DNA of 64,000 nt from the NCBI GenBank assembly GCA_964539115.1, contig CAZIHY010000002.1, positions 1-64,000 of the forward strand, given 5' to 3'. Below the pieces are notes generated by a model. The model made no database searches. It was given only the letters and a program-made list of their open reading frames with translations, and was not told the DNA's origin. Below, in pieces: positions 9,599 to 18,292 of the stretch (position 1 is the first letter of the stretch; each line of letters starts with the position of its first letter). A program made the position numbers and the translations under genes. The DNA comes from CAKSXP01 sp964539115. GTDB taxonomy: Bacteria > Bacillota > Clostridia > Oscillospirales > Oscillospiraceae.

Positions 9599-9626
9599 TT
9601 GACGTTTTAAAAATATCTGCTAATAT
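9599..9626 (+). promoter_or_regulatory. probable acpP promoter
   Basis: TTGACG (9599-9604), a 16-bp spacer and TAATAT (9621-9626), in the AT-rich 105-nt gap between plsX and acpP. Extra transcription of acpP is expected because acyl carrier protein is needed in large amounts. I saw no convincing FapR-type palindrome here. Confidence 0.5.
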
Positions 9627-9664
9627 CTTAATGCATAATCATGACATGAACGGAGACGAGTTAG

Positions 9665-9901
9665 ATGATTTTTGAAAAGGTTCGTGAGCTTATCTGCATG
9701 CAGTTTGCCGTTGACGAGGACAGCGTGACGGAGAGTACTGCATTTGTTGATGATCTCGGTGCCGATTCTCTGGACGTTGTGGAGCTCACAATGGCTATGG
9801 AAGAGGAATTCGGTATCCCTGAGGTCCCGGAAGACGATATTAAGACTATCGTCACGGTCGGAGATCTTATCACCTATGTCGAAAACGCCATGGCGGGCTG
9901 A
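9665..9901 (+). CDS. acpP: acyl carrier protein
   Basis: A 78-residue acidic four-helix carrier of fatty-acid intermediates. The phosphopantetheine attachment serine is in the canonical DDLGADSLDVVELTMAMEE segment at the start of helix 2. GGAG at 9652-9655 sits 9 nt before ATG 9665. Flanked by plsX and rnc as in most Firmicutes, with a hairpin immediately downstream. Confidence 0.96.
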   Translation: MIFEKVRELICMQFAVDEDSVTESTAFVDDLGADSLDVVELTMAMEEEFGIPEVPEDDIKTIVTVGDLITYVENAMAG

Positions 9902-9908
9902 TTATTTT

Positions 9909-9945
9909 GGGACGGAACCTCGGCTCCGTCCCGTTATGCATTTTT
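9909..9945 (+). terminator. hairpin after acpP (terminator or attenuator)
   Basis: An 8-bp perfect GC-rich stem (9909-9916 with 9925-9932) and an 8-nt loop, followed after a few bases by a run of five T (9941-9945). The loose T-tract suggests partial termination that lets some transcripts read on into rnc. Confidence 0.55.
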
Positions 9946-9980
9946 ATATTTACGAGCGGCTTGAAACAGGGGGTTAAACA

Positions 9981-10655
9981 ATGCGCGAGCTTCAGGACAG
10001 ATTGAATTATAGATTTAAGAATATTGCGCTTCTAGAGACAGCGCTGTCTCACTCATCCTATGCAAATGAGAGCCGCAGCGGGGGAGAGAGCAACGAAAGG
10101 CTTGAGTTCCTCGGGGATTCTATTCTTGGTATGGTCGTTGCCGAGCATCTTTTTCTTACATATCCGGATATGCCTGAGGGCCGCATGACCAAGCTCCGCG
10201 CGGAGCTTGTGTGCGAGCAGAGCCTTTATGCAGTCGCCAAAGAGATGGATTTCGGACGCAGTCTCCGCCTTGGAAAGGGTGAGGAGCATACTGGCGGAAG
10301 GAACCGCCCATCGATCCTCGCAGATTGTGTTGAAGCGGTCATTGCCGCGATGTATCTTGATGGCGGCATGGATGTTGCAAAGAGGTTTATCCATAAGCAT
10401 ATCCTTGATAACATCGATGCAGGTGCTGCTAAGCGCGTTATGGATTATAAAACGGCGCTTCAGGAGCTTATACAGAAGAAAAATGACCAGAGTCTTGTTT
10501 ATCACATACTCTCTGAAAGCGGTCCCGACCACTGTAAGGAATTCACGGCGGACGTTTGCCTGAACGGAAAGCGTATTGGCTGTGGTACGGGAAGAACCAA
10601 GAAAGAGGCTGAGCAGTCCGCTGCCCGGCAGGCTTTGGAGGAACTGGGCAAATGA
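9981..10655 (+). CDS. rnc: ribonuclease III
   Basis: Double-strand-specific endonuclease for rRNA and mRNA processing, 224 residues. The RNase III signature ERLEFLGDSILGMVVAEHLF carries the catalytic acidic residues, and a second acidic pair lies in ADCVEAVIAAMYLDGG. A double-stranded-RNA-binding domain fills the C-terminus (about 155-222, TGRTKKEAEQSAARQALEEL). The stop overlaps the next start by 4 nt. The rnc-smc-ftsY neighbourhood is standard for Firmicutes. Confidence 0.95.
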   Translation: MRELQDRLNYRFKNIALLETALSHSSYANESRSGGESNERLEFLGDSILGMVVAEHLFLTYPDMPEGRMTKLRAELVCEQSLYAVAKEMDFGRSLRLGKGEEHTGGRNRPSILADCVEAVIAAMYLDGGMDVAKRFIHKHILDNIDAGAAKRVMDYKTALQELIQKKNDQSLVYHILSESGPDHCKEFTADVCLNGKRIGCGTGRTKKEAEQSAARQALEELGK

Positions 10656-11665
10656 GCGCCAGAAAACAAATTATTCCGGTATTTATACCACATCTTGGCT
10701 GTCCGCATGACTGCGTTTTCTGTAATCAGAAGCGCATTTCGGGCAGCCTTTTTCCTGCCGGACCGGAAGACGTCGTAAGAGAGATCGAACTGGCGCTTGG
10801 AAAGCTGCCGGCTCACAGCGAGCCTCAGCTTGCGTTCTATGGCGGAAGTTTCACAGCTATACCGGTTTCCGAACAGGAGGCGCTGCTCGGCGCGGCAAAG
10901 CCATATCTGGACAGCGGACTTATTTCGGGCGTGCGGCTTTCTACAAGGCCGGACGCTATAGACGAGGCCGTACTTGACAGAGTGGAGTTTTACGGTGTTG
11001 ATACGATAGAATTGGGCGCGCAGTCGATGATAGACGACGTTTTGTGGAGATCAGGCAGGGGGCATAAGAAGGCGGACACGGATAAGGCCTCATCCATGAT
11101 AAAAATGAGAGGTTTTAATCTCGTCCTTCAAATGATGACCGGCCTTCCGGGCAGCAGTAAGGAGCGGGATATTGAATCCGCCTGGAGGATCGCCTCGCTG
11201 TCACCCGACGGAGTGCGTATCTATCCGACTGTTATCATAAAGGATACTGAGCTTTACGATATGTGGAAAAGAGGAGAATATGCCGAACACACTGTCGACC
11301 AGGCTGTGGAGACCTGCGCGGAGATCATACAGATATTTGAGAACAGGGGAATAAGTATAATCCGTCTTGGCCTGAACCCGACGGACGAACTTTCGGGTGG
11401 CAGCGCCGCGGGAGGAGCTTATCATCCCGCTCTTGGGGAGTTGGTTAAAGGGCGAATAATGCTGACAAAGGCGCTGTCGCTGTTGGACAAAAGCTCCGGA
11501 AAAGGCGTTGTTCTTGGAGTAAACCGCTCAGAGGTTTCGCAGATGATTGGACAGCACCGGTGCAATGTTGACGTAATATGTGAGAGCTTAGGTTTCAGCT
11601 GGGTAAAAGTTGTCCCGGCTGAGGTTAAAAAGGGCGAAATTGTCATAAGAGAGATTGCAAAATGA
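10652..11665 (+). CDS. Elp3-like radical SAM protein of unknown substrate
   Basis: A 337-residue radical SAM enzyme. The cluster motif CPHDCVFC (CxxxCxxC) is near the N-terminus, followed by AFYGGSFTAIP (the GGE-like SAM-binding stretch) and QMMTGLPGSS, features of the Elp3/MiaB-like radical SAM fold. It lacks the acetyltransferase domain of true Elp3 but has a C-terminal extension of about 90 residues. It lies between rnc (4-nt overlap) and smc, a position conserved in many Clostridia, which hints at RNA-related chemistry; that is inference. Confidence 0.82.
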   Translation: MSARKQIIPVFIPHLGCPHDCVFCNQKRISGSLFPAGPEDVVREIELALGKLPAHSEPQLAFYGGSFTAIPVSEQEALLGAAKPYLDSGLISGVRLSTRPDAIDEAVLDRVEFYGVDTIELGAQSMIDDVLWRSGRGHKKADTDKASSMIKMRGFNLVLQMMTGLPGSSKERDIESAWRIASLSPDGVRIYPTVIIKDTELYDMWKRGEYAEHTVDQAVETCAEIIQIFENRGISIIRLGLNPTDELSGGSAAGGAYHPALGELVKGRIMLTKALSLLDKSSGKGVVLGVNRSEVSQMIGQHRCNVDVICESLGFSWVKVVPAEVKKGEIVIREIAK

Positions 11666-11728
11666 TCTGATTTGAGGTATTCTTATTTTCATCTAGTCTT
11701 TTTGCAAAATGAAGTATGGAGTGTGCAT

Positions 11729-14700
11729 ATGTACCTTAAAGCGCTGGAAATCCAAGGGTTTAAGTCTTTTCCTGAAAAAACAAGGCTTACCTTTGAAAAA
11801 GATATAACGGCGATCGTCGGCCCCAACGGAAGCGGAAAATCCAATATCTCCGATGCAATACTCTGGGTCATGGGAGAGCAGCGTACCAAGGCCCTGCGCG
11901 GCGGAAAGATGGAGGATGTTATTTTCGGAGGCACGGAGAAGCGCGGGAAGCTGGGTTTTGCACAGGTTTCGCTTATAATAGACAATTCAAAACATATCTT
12001 CGATATGGATAATTCGGAGATAATGATAACCCGCCGGTATTATCGCAGCGGGGACAGCGAGTATTATATCAACCGTGAATCTGTCAGGCTCAAGGACATA
12101 ACCGAGCTCTTGATGGATACCGGACTGGGCCGCGACGGCTATTCAATAATCGGCCAGGGCCGCATTGCGGAGATCGTTTCCGCGAAAAGCACCGACAGGC
12201 GCGAGATATTCGAGGAAGCGGCGGGGATATCCCGCTACCGCCACAGGAAAGAGGAAGCGGAACGCAAGCTTGCCAAAACCGACGAAAACCTTGTGCGCAT
12301 AAACGACAAGATTGACGAACTTGAGCTCCAGGTAACGCCCCTGCAGGAGCAGGCGGAGACCGCAAAGAAATATCTTATCCTGCGTGACGAGCTGCGCGGA
12401 CTGGAGATTTCCGTCTGGATGGAGAATCTGGACAAGCTTCGCGCACAGGCGGAGAGTGTAAACGCTGACTATGAAAATGCAAAGGCGAACCTTGATAAGG
12501 CGCATGCGGAGCTCGACGCGCTGTATTCGCGCAGCGAATCCTTGAGCGAGAAAATGCGCGAAAAGGATATTGAGGTCGAAAACAGCCGCCAGCTTCTCAG
12601 TCAGGCGGAGGCCAGAGTTGCGGAATGTGACAGCTCAGCTGCGGTCCTGCGCGCTAATATAGCGAACAACCGGGAGAGCATCGAGCGCATCCGGACTGAG
12701 ATAAGTGAACAGGAAAATCGTGCCCGCGGCGTTGAGATGCAAATTGAGGAGCGTAAGGCGCGAATAATCGAGATAGATTCTGAGCGCAAGGCACTGTCTT
12801 TGGAGATGGAGGAACTTATCGCCCTCAGCGAAAAGAATGCCGAGGGCGGCGAAGAAAATGCTCGGGAGATAAGCGCGCTTACAGCGGCGGAGGCCGAAAA
12901 AAACACGGCGCTTATGCAGAGCAGGACTATCCTTTCAATGCTGGCTGATTCAACGCAGGAGCTGCTTGACAGGGAGGCCCGCGTCTCATCAGACAAGGCC
13001 GGAGTTTTCGAAAAGCTCGGCGCTGCGGAAAAGCGTCTTGCAGAGGATAAACAGAAGCTTGTAAAAGCCGGGGAACGCGTAACTGAGCTTAACAACGTTA
13101 TCGCGGGATACCGCATGCGAGCCCAATCACGTGAGAAAACAACTGCGGAACTATCTGATCTCCGTACGCGTCTTACGATTGACGCAAAAAGCATGGATGG
13201 CAGAATCGCAATGCTCGCCGAGATGGAGAAAGAATACGAGGGCTTCAATAAGGCTGTCAAGGCCGTTATGAGAGAGTCGGAGCGCGGCACATTGCGAGGC
13301 ATACATGGGCCCGTTGGAAACCTTGTGCATGCGGACGACCGGTTTGCTCTTGCTATTGAAACAGCGCTTGGAGGCGCTATGCAGGATATCGTCGTCAATG
13401 ACACTGAATGCGGTCGTGCGGCTATCGAGATGCTCAAACGACGCGACTCCGGACGTGCAACATTCCGCCCGATAAGCACAATGCGCGGCAGCATTATGCA
13501 GCGTGTCCCGAGGGGCGAGGAAGGATTTCTCGGTGTTGCGTCCGAACTGGCGCAGTATGATATAAAATATAAGAATGTCTTTGAAAATCTTTTAGGCAGA
13601 ACGGCTATAACCGAAACTCTTCAGGATGCGATAAAAATAGCAAAAAAGTATAATAACAGTTTTCGCATTGTTTCGCTGGACGGACAGGTAATGAACGCTG
13701 GGGGCTCGATGACGGGCGGAAGTACTGCCCGCGGTACCGGCATGCTTTCCCGGGCAAATGAGCTCAAGCGGTTGAAAGAACAGCGGGAAAAACTCCGCAC
13801 TGACGAAAAGAGTGTTGAGGACAGGCTTGCAAACGCAAAGCGCGAACTTGAAGCCGCCCGATATGAGCTCAGTACGGCGTCAGATGAATTGAACGCCGTG
13901 CAGGAAGAACTGCACAGAGCGCAGGCGGCTGTCAGCCAAAGTGAGCTGCTGATAGAATCGATAAATTCAACTCTCAGCTCTGCTGAGAACGAGAGAAAAG
14001 ATATTGCGGAAAGGCTGGCTGACAATGAAAAGCGTGTTGCAAAAACGCGCGAGGATTCTGCTAGCCTTACGCTTGAGCTCGAACAGATCAAGGCTGAAAT
14101 CAGCGAAAAAGCTCTTGGACGCCGGGAGCTTGAACAGATACGTGAGAAATTATCAGCTGAGCTTTCGGCGCTTAAGGAAAAGACAGCGTCGCTCGATGCG
14201 GAACGTGAAACGCTTGATCATGCGATTACCCAGCTTGAAACGCTGAGGAAGGATCTTTCCGGTGACAGCGAGAACCGCTCCGGCGCTATCGACAGACTTG
14301 AGGAGCGTACAGGCTCGATCGAGGGCGAACTGCGTGAGAAGGAGCGGCAGCTTGCGGAGTTAACAGCCTCTGTGGAGGGCCTTCGAGAGCGCATTAAGAG
14401 CACGAATGATATGCGCCTTGAGCTCGAGGGAAAGCGCAACAGGTGCGAAAAGGAAAGCCAGGACAAAAACAGAGAACTGCTTGACCTTGAACGTATATCG
14501 GCGAGATTCGAACAGAAAAAGCTTGCCGCGGATATGGAAGAACAACAGATCGTGGATAAGCTCTGGGAGAGCTATGAGCTCAGTCTTTCGGCAGCGCAGA
14601 ACGTACGTCAGCCGGTTGAAAGTTTGGCGAAAGCGAACCGCAGGCTTTCCGAACTCAAGCGCGAGATTAATTCTCTCGGAAATCCGAATCTCGGCGCGAT

Positions 14701-15289
14701 CGACGAGTATGAACGTGTCAGCACCCGTTATAATTTCCTGACGGAGCAGAGGGACGACGTCGAGAGTGCAAAGAAGGAGCTTTTGAAGGTAATTTCCGAT
14801 CTGACGCACGACATGAAAGACATATTTGTCGAGCGTTTCCGCGAGATCGATGGCTGTTTCCGCCAGACTTTTCTTGAACTGTTCGGCGGCGGTAAGGCAG
14901 CTTTGGAGCTTGAGGACGAGGACAATGTGCTTGACTGTGGCATTGAGATCAAGGTACAGCCGCCGGGAAAAGCTTTGTCTACAATAAGCCTCATGTCCGG
15001 CGGAGAGATGGCGTTTGTAGCAATAGCCCTGTATTTTGCGATTTTGAAGGTCAGGCCGACTCCATTCTGCATAATGGACGAGATCGACGCGGCGCTTGAT
15101 GAGGCTAACGTCATCAGATACGCCGAATATATGCGGCGCATGGCGGGAAATACTCAATTTGTGGTTATAACCCATAGACGCGGCACGATGGAGGAGGCGG
15201 ACCTTCTCTACGGCGTCACAATGCAGGAAAAGGGCGTTTCGAGCGTAATTTCCGTCGACCTTGAAGAGGCTGCAAAGACTATTGCTTGA
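11729..15289 (+). CDS. smc: chromosome segregation ATPase SMC
   Basis: Condensin subunit of 1186 residues, the normal size. Walker A (IVGPNGSGKSNISDAI) is at the N-terminus. Two long coiled coils flank a hinge at roughly residues 510-650 (IHGPVGNLVHADDRF to LDGQVMNAGGSMTGGS). The C-terminal head has the signature ISLMSGGEMAFVAIAL and Walker B FCIMDEIDAALDEAN. The signature reads MSGGE rather than the more usual LSGGE. Start ATG 11729 has GGAG 7 nt upstream; an in-frame ATG at 11672 would add 19 unlikely residues. ScpA and ScpB are not in the window. Confidence 0.96.
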   Translation: MYLKALEIQGFKSFPEKTRLTFEKDITAIVGPNGSGKSNISDAILWVMGEQRTKALRGGKMEDVIFGGTEKRGKLGFAQVSLIIDNSKHIFDMDNSEIMITRRYYRSGDSEYYINRESVRLKDITELLMDTGLGRDGYSIIGQGRIAEIVSAKSTDRREIFEEAAGISRYRHRKEEAERKLAKTDENLVRINDKIDELELQVTPLQEQAETAKKYLILRDELRGLEISVWMENLDKLRAQAESVNADYENAKANLDKAHAELDALYSRSESLSEKMREKDIEVENSRQLLSQAEARVAECDSSAAVLRANIANNRESIERIRTEISEQENRARGVEMQIEERKARIIEIDSERKALSLEMEELIALSEKNAEGGEENAREISALTAAEAEKNTALMQSRTILSMLADSTQELLDREARVSSDKAGVFEKLGAAEKRLAEDKQKLVKAGERVTELNNVIAGYRMRAQSREKTTAELSDLRTRLTIDAKSMDGRIAMLAEMEKEYEGFNKAVKAVMRESERGTLRGIHGPVGNLVHADDRFALAIETALGGAMQDIVVNDTECGRAAIEMLKRRDSGRATFRPISTMRGSIMQRVPRGEEGFLGVASELAQYDIKYKNVFENLLGRTAITETLQDAIKIAKKYNNSFRIVSLDGQVMNAGGSMTGGSTARGTGMLSRANELKRLKEQREKLRTDEKSVEDRLANAKRELEAARYELSTASDELNAVQEELHRAQAAVSQSELLIESINSTLSSAENERKDIAERLADNEKRVAKTREDSASLTLELEQIKAEISEKALGRRELEQIREKLSAELSALKEKTASLDAERETLDHAITQLETLRKDLSGDSENRSGAIDRLEERTGSIEGELREKERQLAELTASVEGLRERIKSTNDMRLELEGKRNRCEKESQDKNRELLDLERISARFEQKKLAADMEEQQIVDKLWESYELSLSAAQNVRQPVESLAKANRRLSELKREINSLGNPNLGAIDEYERVSTRYNFLTEQRDDVESAKKELLKVISDLTHDMKDIFVERFREIDGCFRQTFLELFGGGKAALELEDEDNVLDCGIEIKVQPPGKALSTISLMSGGEMAFVAIALYFAILKVRPTPFCIMDEIDAALDEANVIRYAEYMRRMAGNTQFVVITHRRGTMEEADLLYGVTMQEKGVSSVISVDLEEAAKTIA

Positions 15290-15306
15290 TTGATTAGGAG
15301 AACTAA

Positions 15307-16215
15307 ATGGGCTTTTTTGATAAGATAAAACAGGGTCTTGCAAAGACTAAACAGAATATGACCGTTTCCATGAACAGCATGTTTGCTGGAATAACGGGGG
15401 AAAATGAGGACGCCTTTGACGAGCTTGAAGAGGCGCTCATACTCGCGGATGCGGGCGTTGATACGGCGGTTTCCGCCGTGGACAAGCTCCGTGCAGCAAC
15501 GAAGAGCAAGGGGCTGCGCGGAGAGAATCAGGTCAGAAACGAAATGACAGAGATTCTGACTGAGCTGCTCGAGACCGGTGAGCGTGAGCTCAAACTGGGG
15601 ACCCGCCCATCTGTTATCCTGATGATCGGAGTCAATGGCGTCGGCAAGACGACGACTATCGGAAAGCTTGCAACAAATATGAAGAAAGAAGGCAAAAAGG
15701 TCCTTCTCTGCGCTGGAGACACCTTCCGAGCCGCGGCTGCCGAGCAGCTTGGAGTTTGGGCGGAACGAAGCGGGGCTGATTTTGTCCGCCACGAGGAAGG
15801 GTCCGATCCCGCCTCTGTGGTTTTTGACAGCATTGCGGCCGCCAAGGCCAGAGGCATGGACGTCGTTATAATCGATACGGCGGGAAGGCTCCATAACAAG
15901 GCGAATCTTATGAACGAGCTTGCAAAAATCCGTCGTATAATCTCCCGCGAGCTGCCAGAGGCGGACGTTGAGACTCTGCTCGTGCTTGATTCAACGACCG
16001 GTCAGAACGGTCTGATTCAGGCTAAACAGTTCCAGGAAAGCGCGGGACTCACCGGTATTGTGCTTACAAAGCTTGACGGTACGGCAAAGGGCGGTATTGT
16101 TTTTTCGATCGCAGAAGAGCTTGGGGTTCCCGTCAAATACATCGGCGTAGGAGAGGGTGCGGATGACCTGATGCCCTTTGAACCGAGAACATTTGTGGAG
16201 GCGCTGCTGCAATGA
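15307..16215 (+). CDS. ftsY: signal recognition particle receptor FtsY
   Basis: SRP GTPase that docks ribosome-SRP complexes at the membrane, 302 residues. It has the short N-terminal NG-type form without the long acidic A domain. Motifs: GVNGVGKTTTIGKLA (P-loop), DTFRAAAAEQL, DTAGRLHNKANLMNEL and TKLDGTAKGG. The N-terminal amphipathic stretch MGFFDKIKQGLAKTKQ may bind membrane. The stop overlaps rdgB by 4 nt. Confidence 0.96.
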   Translation: MGFFDKIKQGLAKTKQNMTVSMNSMFAGITGENEDAFDELEEALILADAGVDTAVSAVDKLRAATKSKGLRGENQVRNEMTEILTELLETGERELKLGTRPSVILMIGVNGVGKTTTIGKLATNMKKEGKKVLLCAGDTFRAAAAEQLGVWAERSGADFVRHEEGSDPASVVFDSIAAAKARGMDVVIIDTAGRLHNKANLMNELAKIRRIISRELPEADVETLLVLDSTTGQNGLIQAKQFQESAGLTGIVLTKLDGTAKGGIVFSIAEELGVPVKYIGVGEGADDLMPFEPRTFVEALLQ

Positions 16216-16808
16216 AATTTGTATTGGCCAGCAATAACAGCGGGAAGCTCCGCGAAATACAGGAAATCCTGTCCGATTTGGATATAGAGGTTGTCTCCCA
16301 GCGTGAGGCGGGGTGCATTGTCTCTGTTGAGGAAACTGGCACGACCTTTGAGGAAAATGCTTATCTAAAGGCAATAATGGCCACGACGCTTCTTGGACTG
16401 CCGGCTATAGCGGACGATTCCGGCTTATGTGTGGATGCGCTGGACGGCGCACCGGGCGTGTATTCAGCACGGTATGGAAACGGAGAAGCAAAAACAGATA
16501 CAGAGCGAATGAATCTCCTATTGAAGAATATGGAGGGAAAAACAGAGCGTACAGCCCGGTTTGTCTCCAGCATCTGCTGCACTTTTCCTAATGGTGACAA
16601 GATAACGGCCAGGGGAGAGTGCGAAGGCGTTATAACAGAAACGCCCAAAGGCGAAAACGGATTTGGTTATGATCCCATATTCATACCATCCGGAATGTCA
16701 GAGACGATGGCGGAAATGCCTGAAAGCACAAAAAATAAGATTTCGCACAGGGCGAAGTCCCTGGCTGAATTTAAGAAGGGGTTGATGGATTACTATGCCG
16801 TTGACTAG
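16212..16808 (+). CDS. rdgB: XTP/dITP diphosphatase (RdgB/HAM1)
   Basis: Cleaves non-canonical purine nucleoside triphosphates (XTP, dITP, ITP) to monophosphates, preventing their incorporation. The 198-residue protein opens with VLASNNSGKLREIQEIL and contains TFEENAYLKA, ADDSGLCVDAL, PGVYSARY and GFGYDPIF, with the SHRAKSLAEF end motif, all family markers. ATGA overlap with ftsY; the 3' end overlaps yhbY by 14 nt. Confidence 0.94.
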   Translation: MKFVLASNNSGKLREIQEILSDLDIEVVSQREAGCIVSVEETGTTFEENAYLKAIMATTLLGLPAIADDSGLCVDALDGAPGVYSARYGNGEAKTDTERMNLLLKNMEGKTERTARFVSSICCTFPNGDKITARGECEGVITETPKGENGFGYDPIFIPSGMSETMAEMPESTKNKISHRAKSLAEFKKGLMDYYAVD

Positions 16809-17100
16809 TAAACAAAGATCGCAGCTCAAGGGCCTTGCTCAGAGTGAGGATACGATCATTCAGGTCGGTAAGGGCGGAATAACGGACAATCTGGTCGAAC
16901 AGGTGTCCGCAGCATTGGCAGCCCGCGAGTTGGTTAAGGGAAAGGTGCTTGAAAATTCTCTCCTCACGGCGCGCGAGGCCTGCGACGAGCTTGCAGAGCG
17001 CTGCAAAGCGGAGGGGGTCCAGACAATAGGAAACAAGTTTGTTCTTTACAAGAGGAATGAAAAGGAACCGCGTATACAGCTTGTAAAATCCAAGAGGTAA
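16795..17100 (+). CDS. yhbY: YhbY-family RNA-binding protein
   Basis: A 101-residue CRS1/YhbY (CRM) domain protein, which binds pre-50S ribosomal particles. The motif block IIQVGKGGITDNLVEQV gives the GKGG loop that contacts RNA, and the chain ends with a basic segment. It starts inside the end of rdgB in another frame (14-nt overlap) and is followed 5 nt later by nadD, the usual yhbY-nadD order of Firmicutes. Confidence 0.9.
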   Translation: MPLTSKQRSQLKGLAQSEDTIIQVGKGGITDNLVEQVSAALAARELVKGKVLENSLLTAREACDELAERCKAEGVQTIGNKFVLYKRNEKEPRIQLVKSKR

Positions 17101-17105
17101 TCGTT

Positions 17106-18281
17106 ATGCGTATCGTAATTTACGGAGGGAGCTTCAATCCACCGCATATAGGCCATGTGTCTGCGCTCAAATCCGCGATGGAGCAGCTGAAACCGGACAA
17201 AACGCTTGTTATTCCGGCTGCAGAGGCCCCTCATAAGGAACTGGCATATGGTAGTCCGGACGCGCATGCACGCCTTTTGCTGGCCCGAGCCGCTTTCAGC
17301 GGCATAACAGGGGTCGAGGTATCCGATATGGAGATAAGGCGCGGCGGAAAGAGCTATACACTCATGACCATAAAGGAGCTGCAAAATCAGTATCCCGGGG
17401 TCGAGCTCATTTTGCTTGTCGGAACGGATATGTTTGAAAGCATGGAACAGTGGTATGAGTTCCGCACTATTATGATGGAAACAACACTTGCGCCCGCTGT
17501 CCGCAGAAACGGCGATCTTAGCGGAATTAAAGCCAGCGCGGAGAAATTCGAGCGCAAATATGGGGCAAAAGTTGTGTTTATAGATCACGAGCCTATAGAT
17601 GTTTCCTCAACCGAACTGCGGGAGTTCTTGCCAAAACGCTGTGGGCTGGAGTATTTTCCGGATGCCGTTTATTCGGAGATAATCCGCAAAAGGCTGTATT
17701 CCGCAAGGCCAAATCTTGATTGGCTGCGTGAGAAATCCGAACCATACCTTAAAGAAAAACGTATACCCCATGTACGCGGCTGTGCTCAGGAGGCCCGTAA
17801 ACTTGCGCTAAGATGGGGAGAGGATCCGGATCTCGCAGAAGAGGCCGGGATCCTGCACGATATAACAAAGAAATTATTGCTTGATGAGCAATTGCTATTA
17901 TGCGAAAAATATGGTATCATAAATGATACTGTTGAGGAGCAGAGTACAAAGCTGCTTCACGCAAAAACAGGCGCGGAACTTTCAAAGGATCTGTTTGGAG
18001 TACACGGAAAGGTATATAGCGGTATCCGTTGGCACACAACGGGAAAAGCAAATATGACTCTTTTTGAAAAGATAATATATCTTGCTGATTACATCGAGCC
18101 GACGCGCTGTTTTGAAGGTATTGAAAGGTTGAGGGAACTGTCTTACAGTGATATAGACGAAGCGATGATCCTTGGGCTGGGGATGAGCCTTGAGGAACTG
18201 AAGCAATATGGCGCGGATCCGCATCGAAAAACCGTCGAGGCCCTGGAATGGCTGATGGCAGAGAGGTGTATCCGGGATTAA
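17106..18281 (+). CDS. nadD: NadD-YqeK fusion: nicotinate-nucleotide adenylyltransferase plus HD-domain hydrolase
   Basis: One 391-residue frame joins two proteins that are usually separate neighbours. Residues 1-198 are NadD, which makes nicotinate adenine dinucleotide: GGSFNPPHIGH with the HxGH site, LVGTDMFESMEQW, and the C-terminal VSSTELR. Residues about 210-391 are a YqeK-type HD domain, with metal-site residues H222 and H251-D252 (GILHDITKK) and the family's HTTGKANMT and LADYIEPTR segments; YqeK proteins hydrolyse diadenosine tetraphosphate. No stop or frameshift lies at the junction and no internal ribosome site is evident. An LCP gene follows. Confidence 0.9.
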   Translation: MRIVIYGGSFNPPHIGHVSALKSAMEQLKPDKTLVIPAAEAPHKELAYGSPDAHARLLLARAAFSGITGVEVSDMEIRRGGKSYTLMTIKELQNQYPGVELILLVGTDMFESMEQWYEFRTIMMETTLAPAVRRNGDLSGIKASAEKFERKYGAKVVFIDHEPIDVSSTELREFLPKRCGLEYFPDAVYSEIIRKRLYSARPNLDWLREKSEPYLKEKRIPHVRGCAQEARKLALRWGEDPDLAEEAGILHDITKKLLLDEQLLLCEKYGIINDTVEEQSTKLLHAKTGAELSKDLFGVHGKVYSGIRWHTTGKANMTLFEKIIYLADYIEPTRCFEGIERLRELSYSDIDEAMILGLGMSLEELKQYGADPHRKTVEALEWLMAERCIRD

Positions 18282-18292
18282 AGGAGACGCAT

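Noticed and set aside
9560..9664. Possible FapR operator before acpP
   Set aside because: The ATTTAAGTATTAGAC stretch is not symmetric enough to match the TTAGTACCTRRTACTAA-type palindrome.
12601..13494. Serine-rich open frame on the minus strand opposite smc
   Set aside because: Ser/Arg-rich composition is the reverse reading of Glu/Ala-rich coiled coil; no ribosome site or family match.
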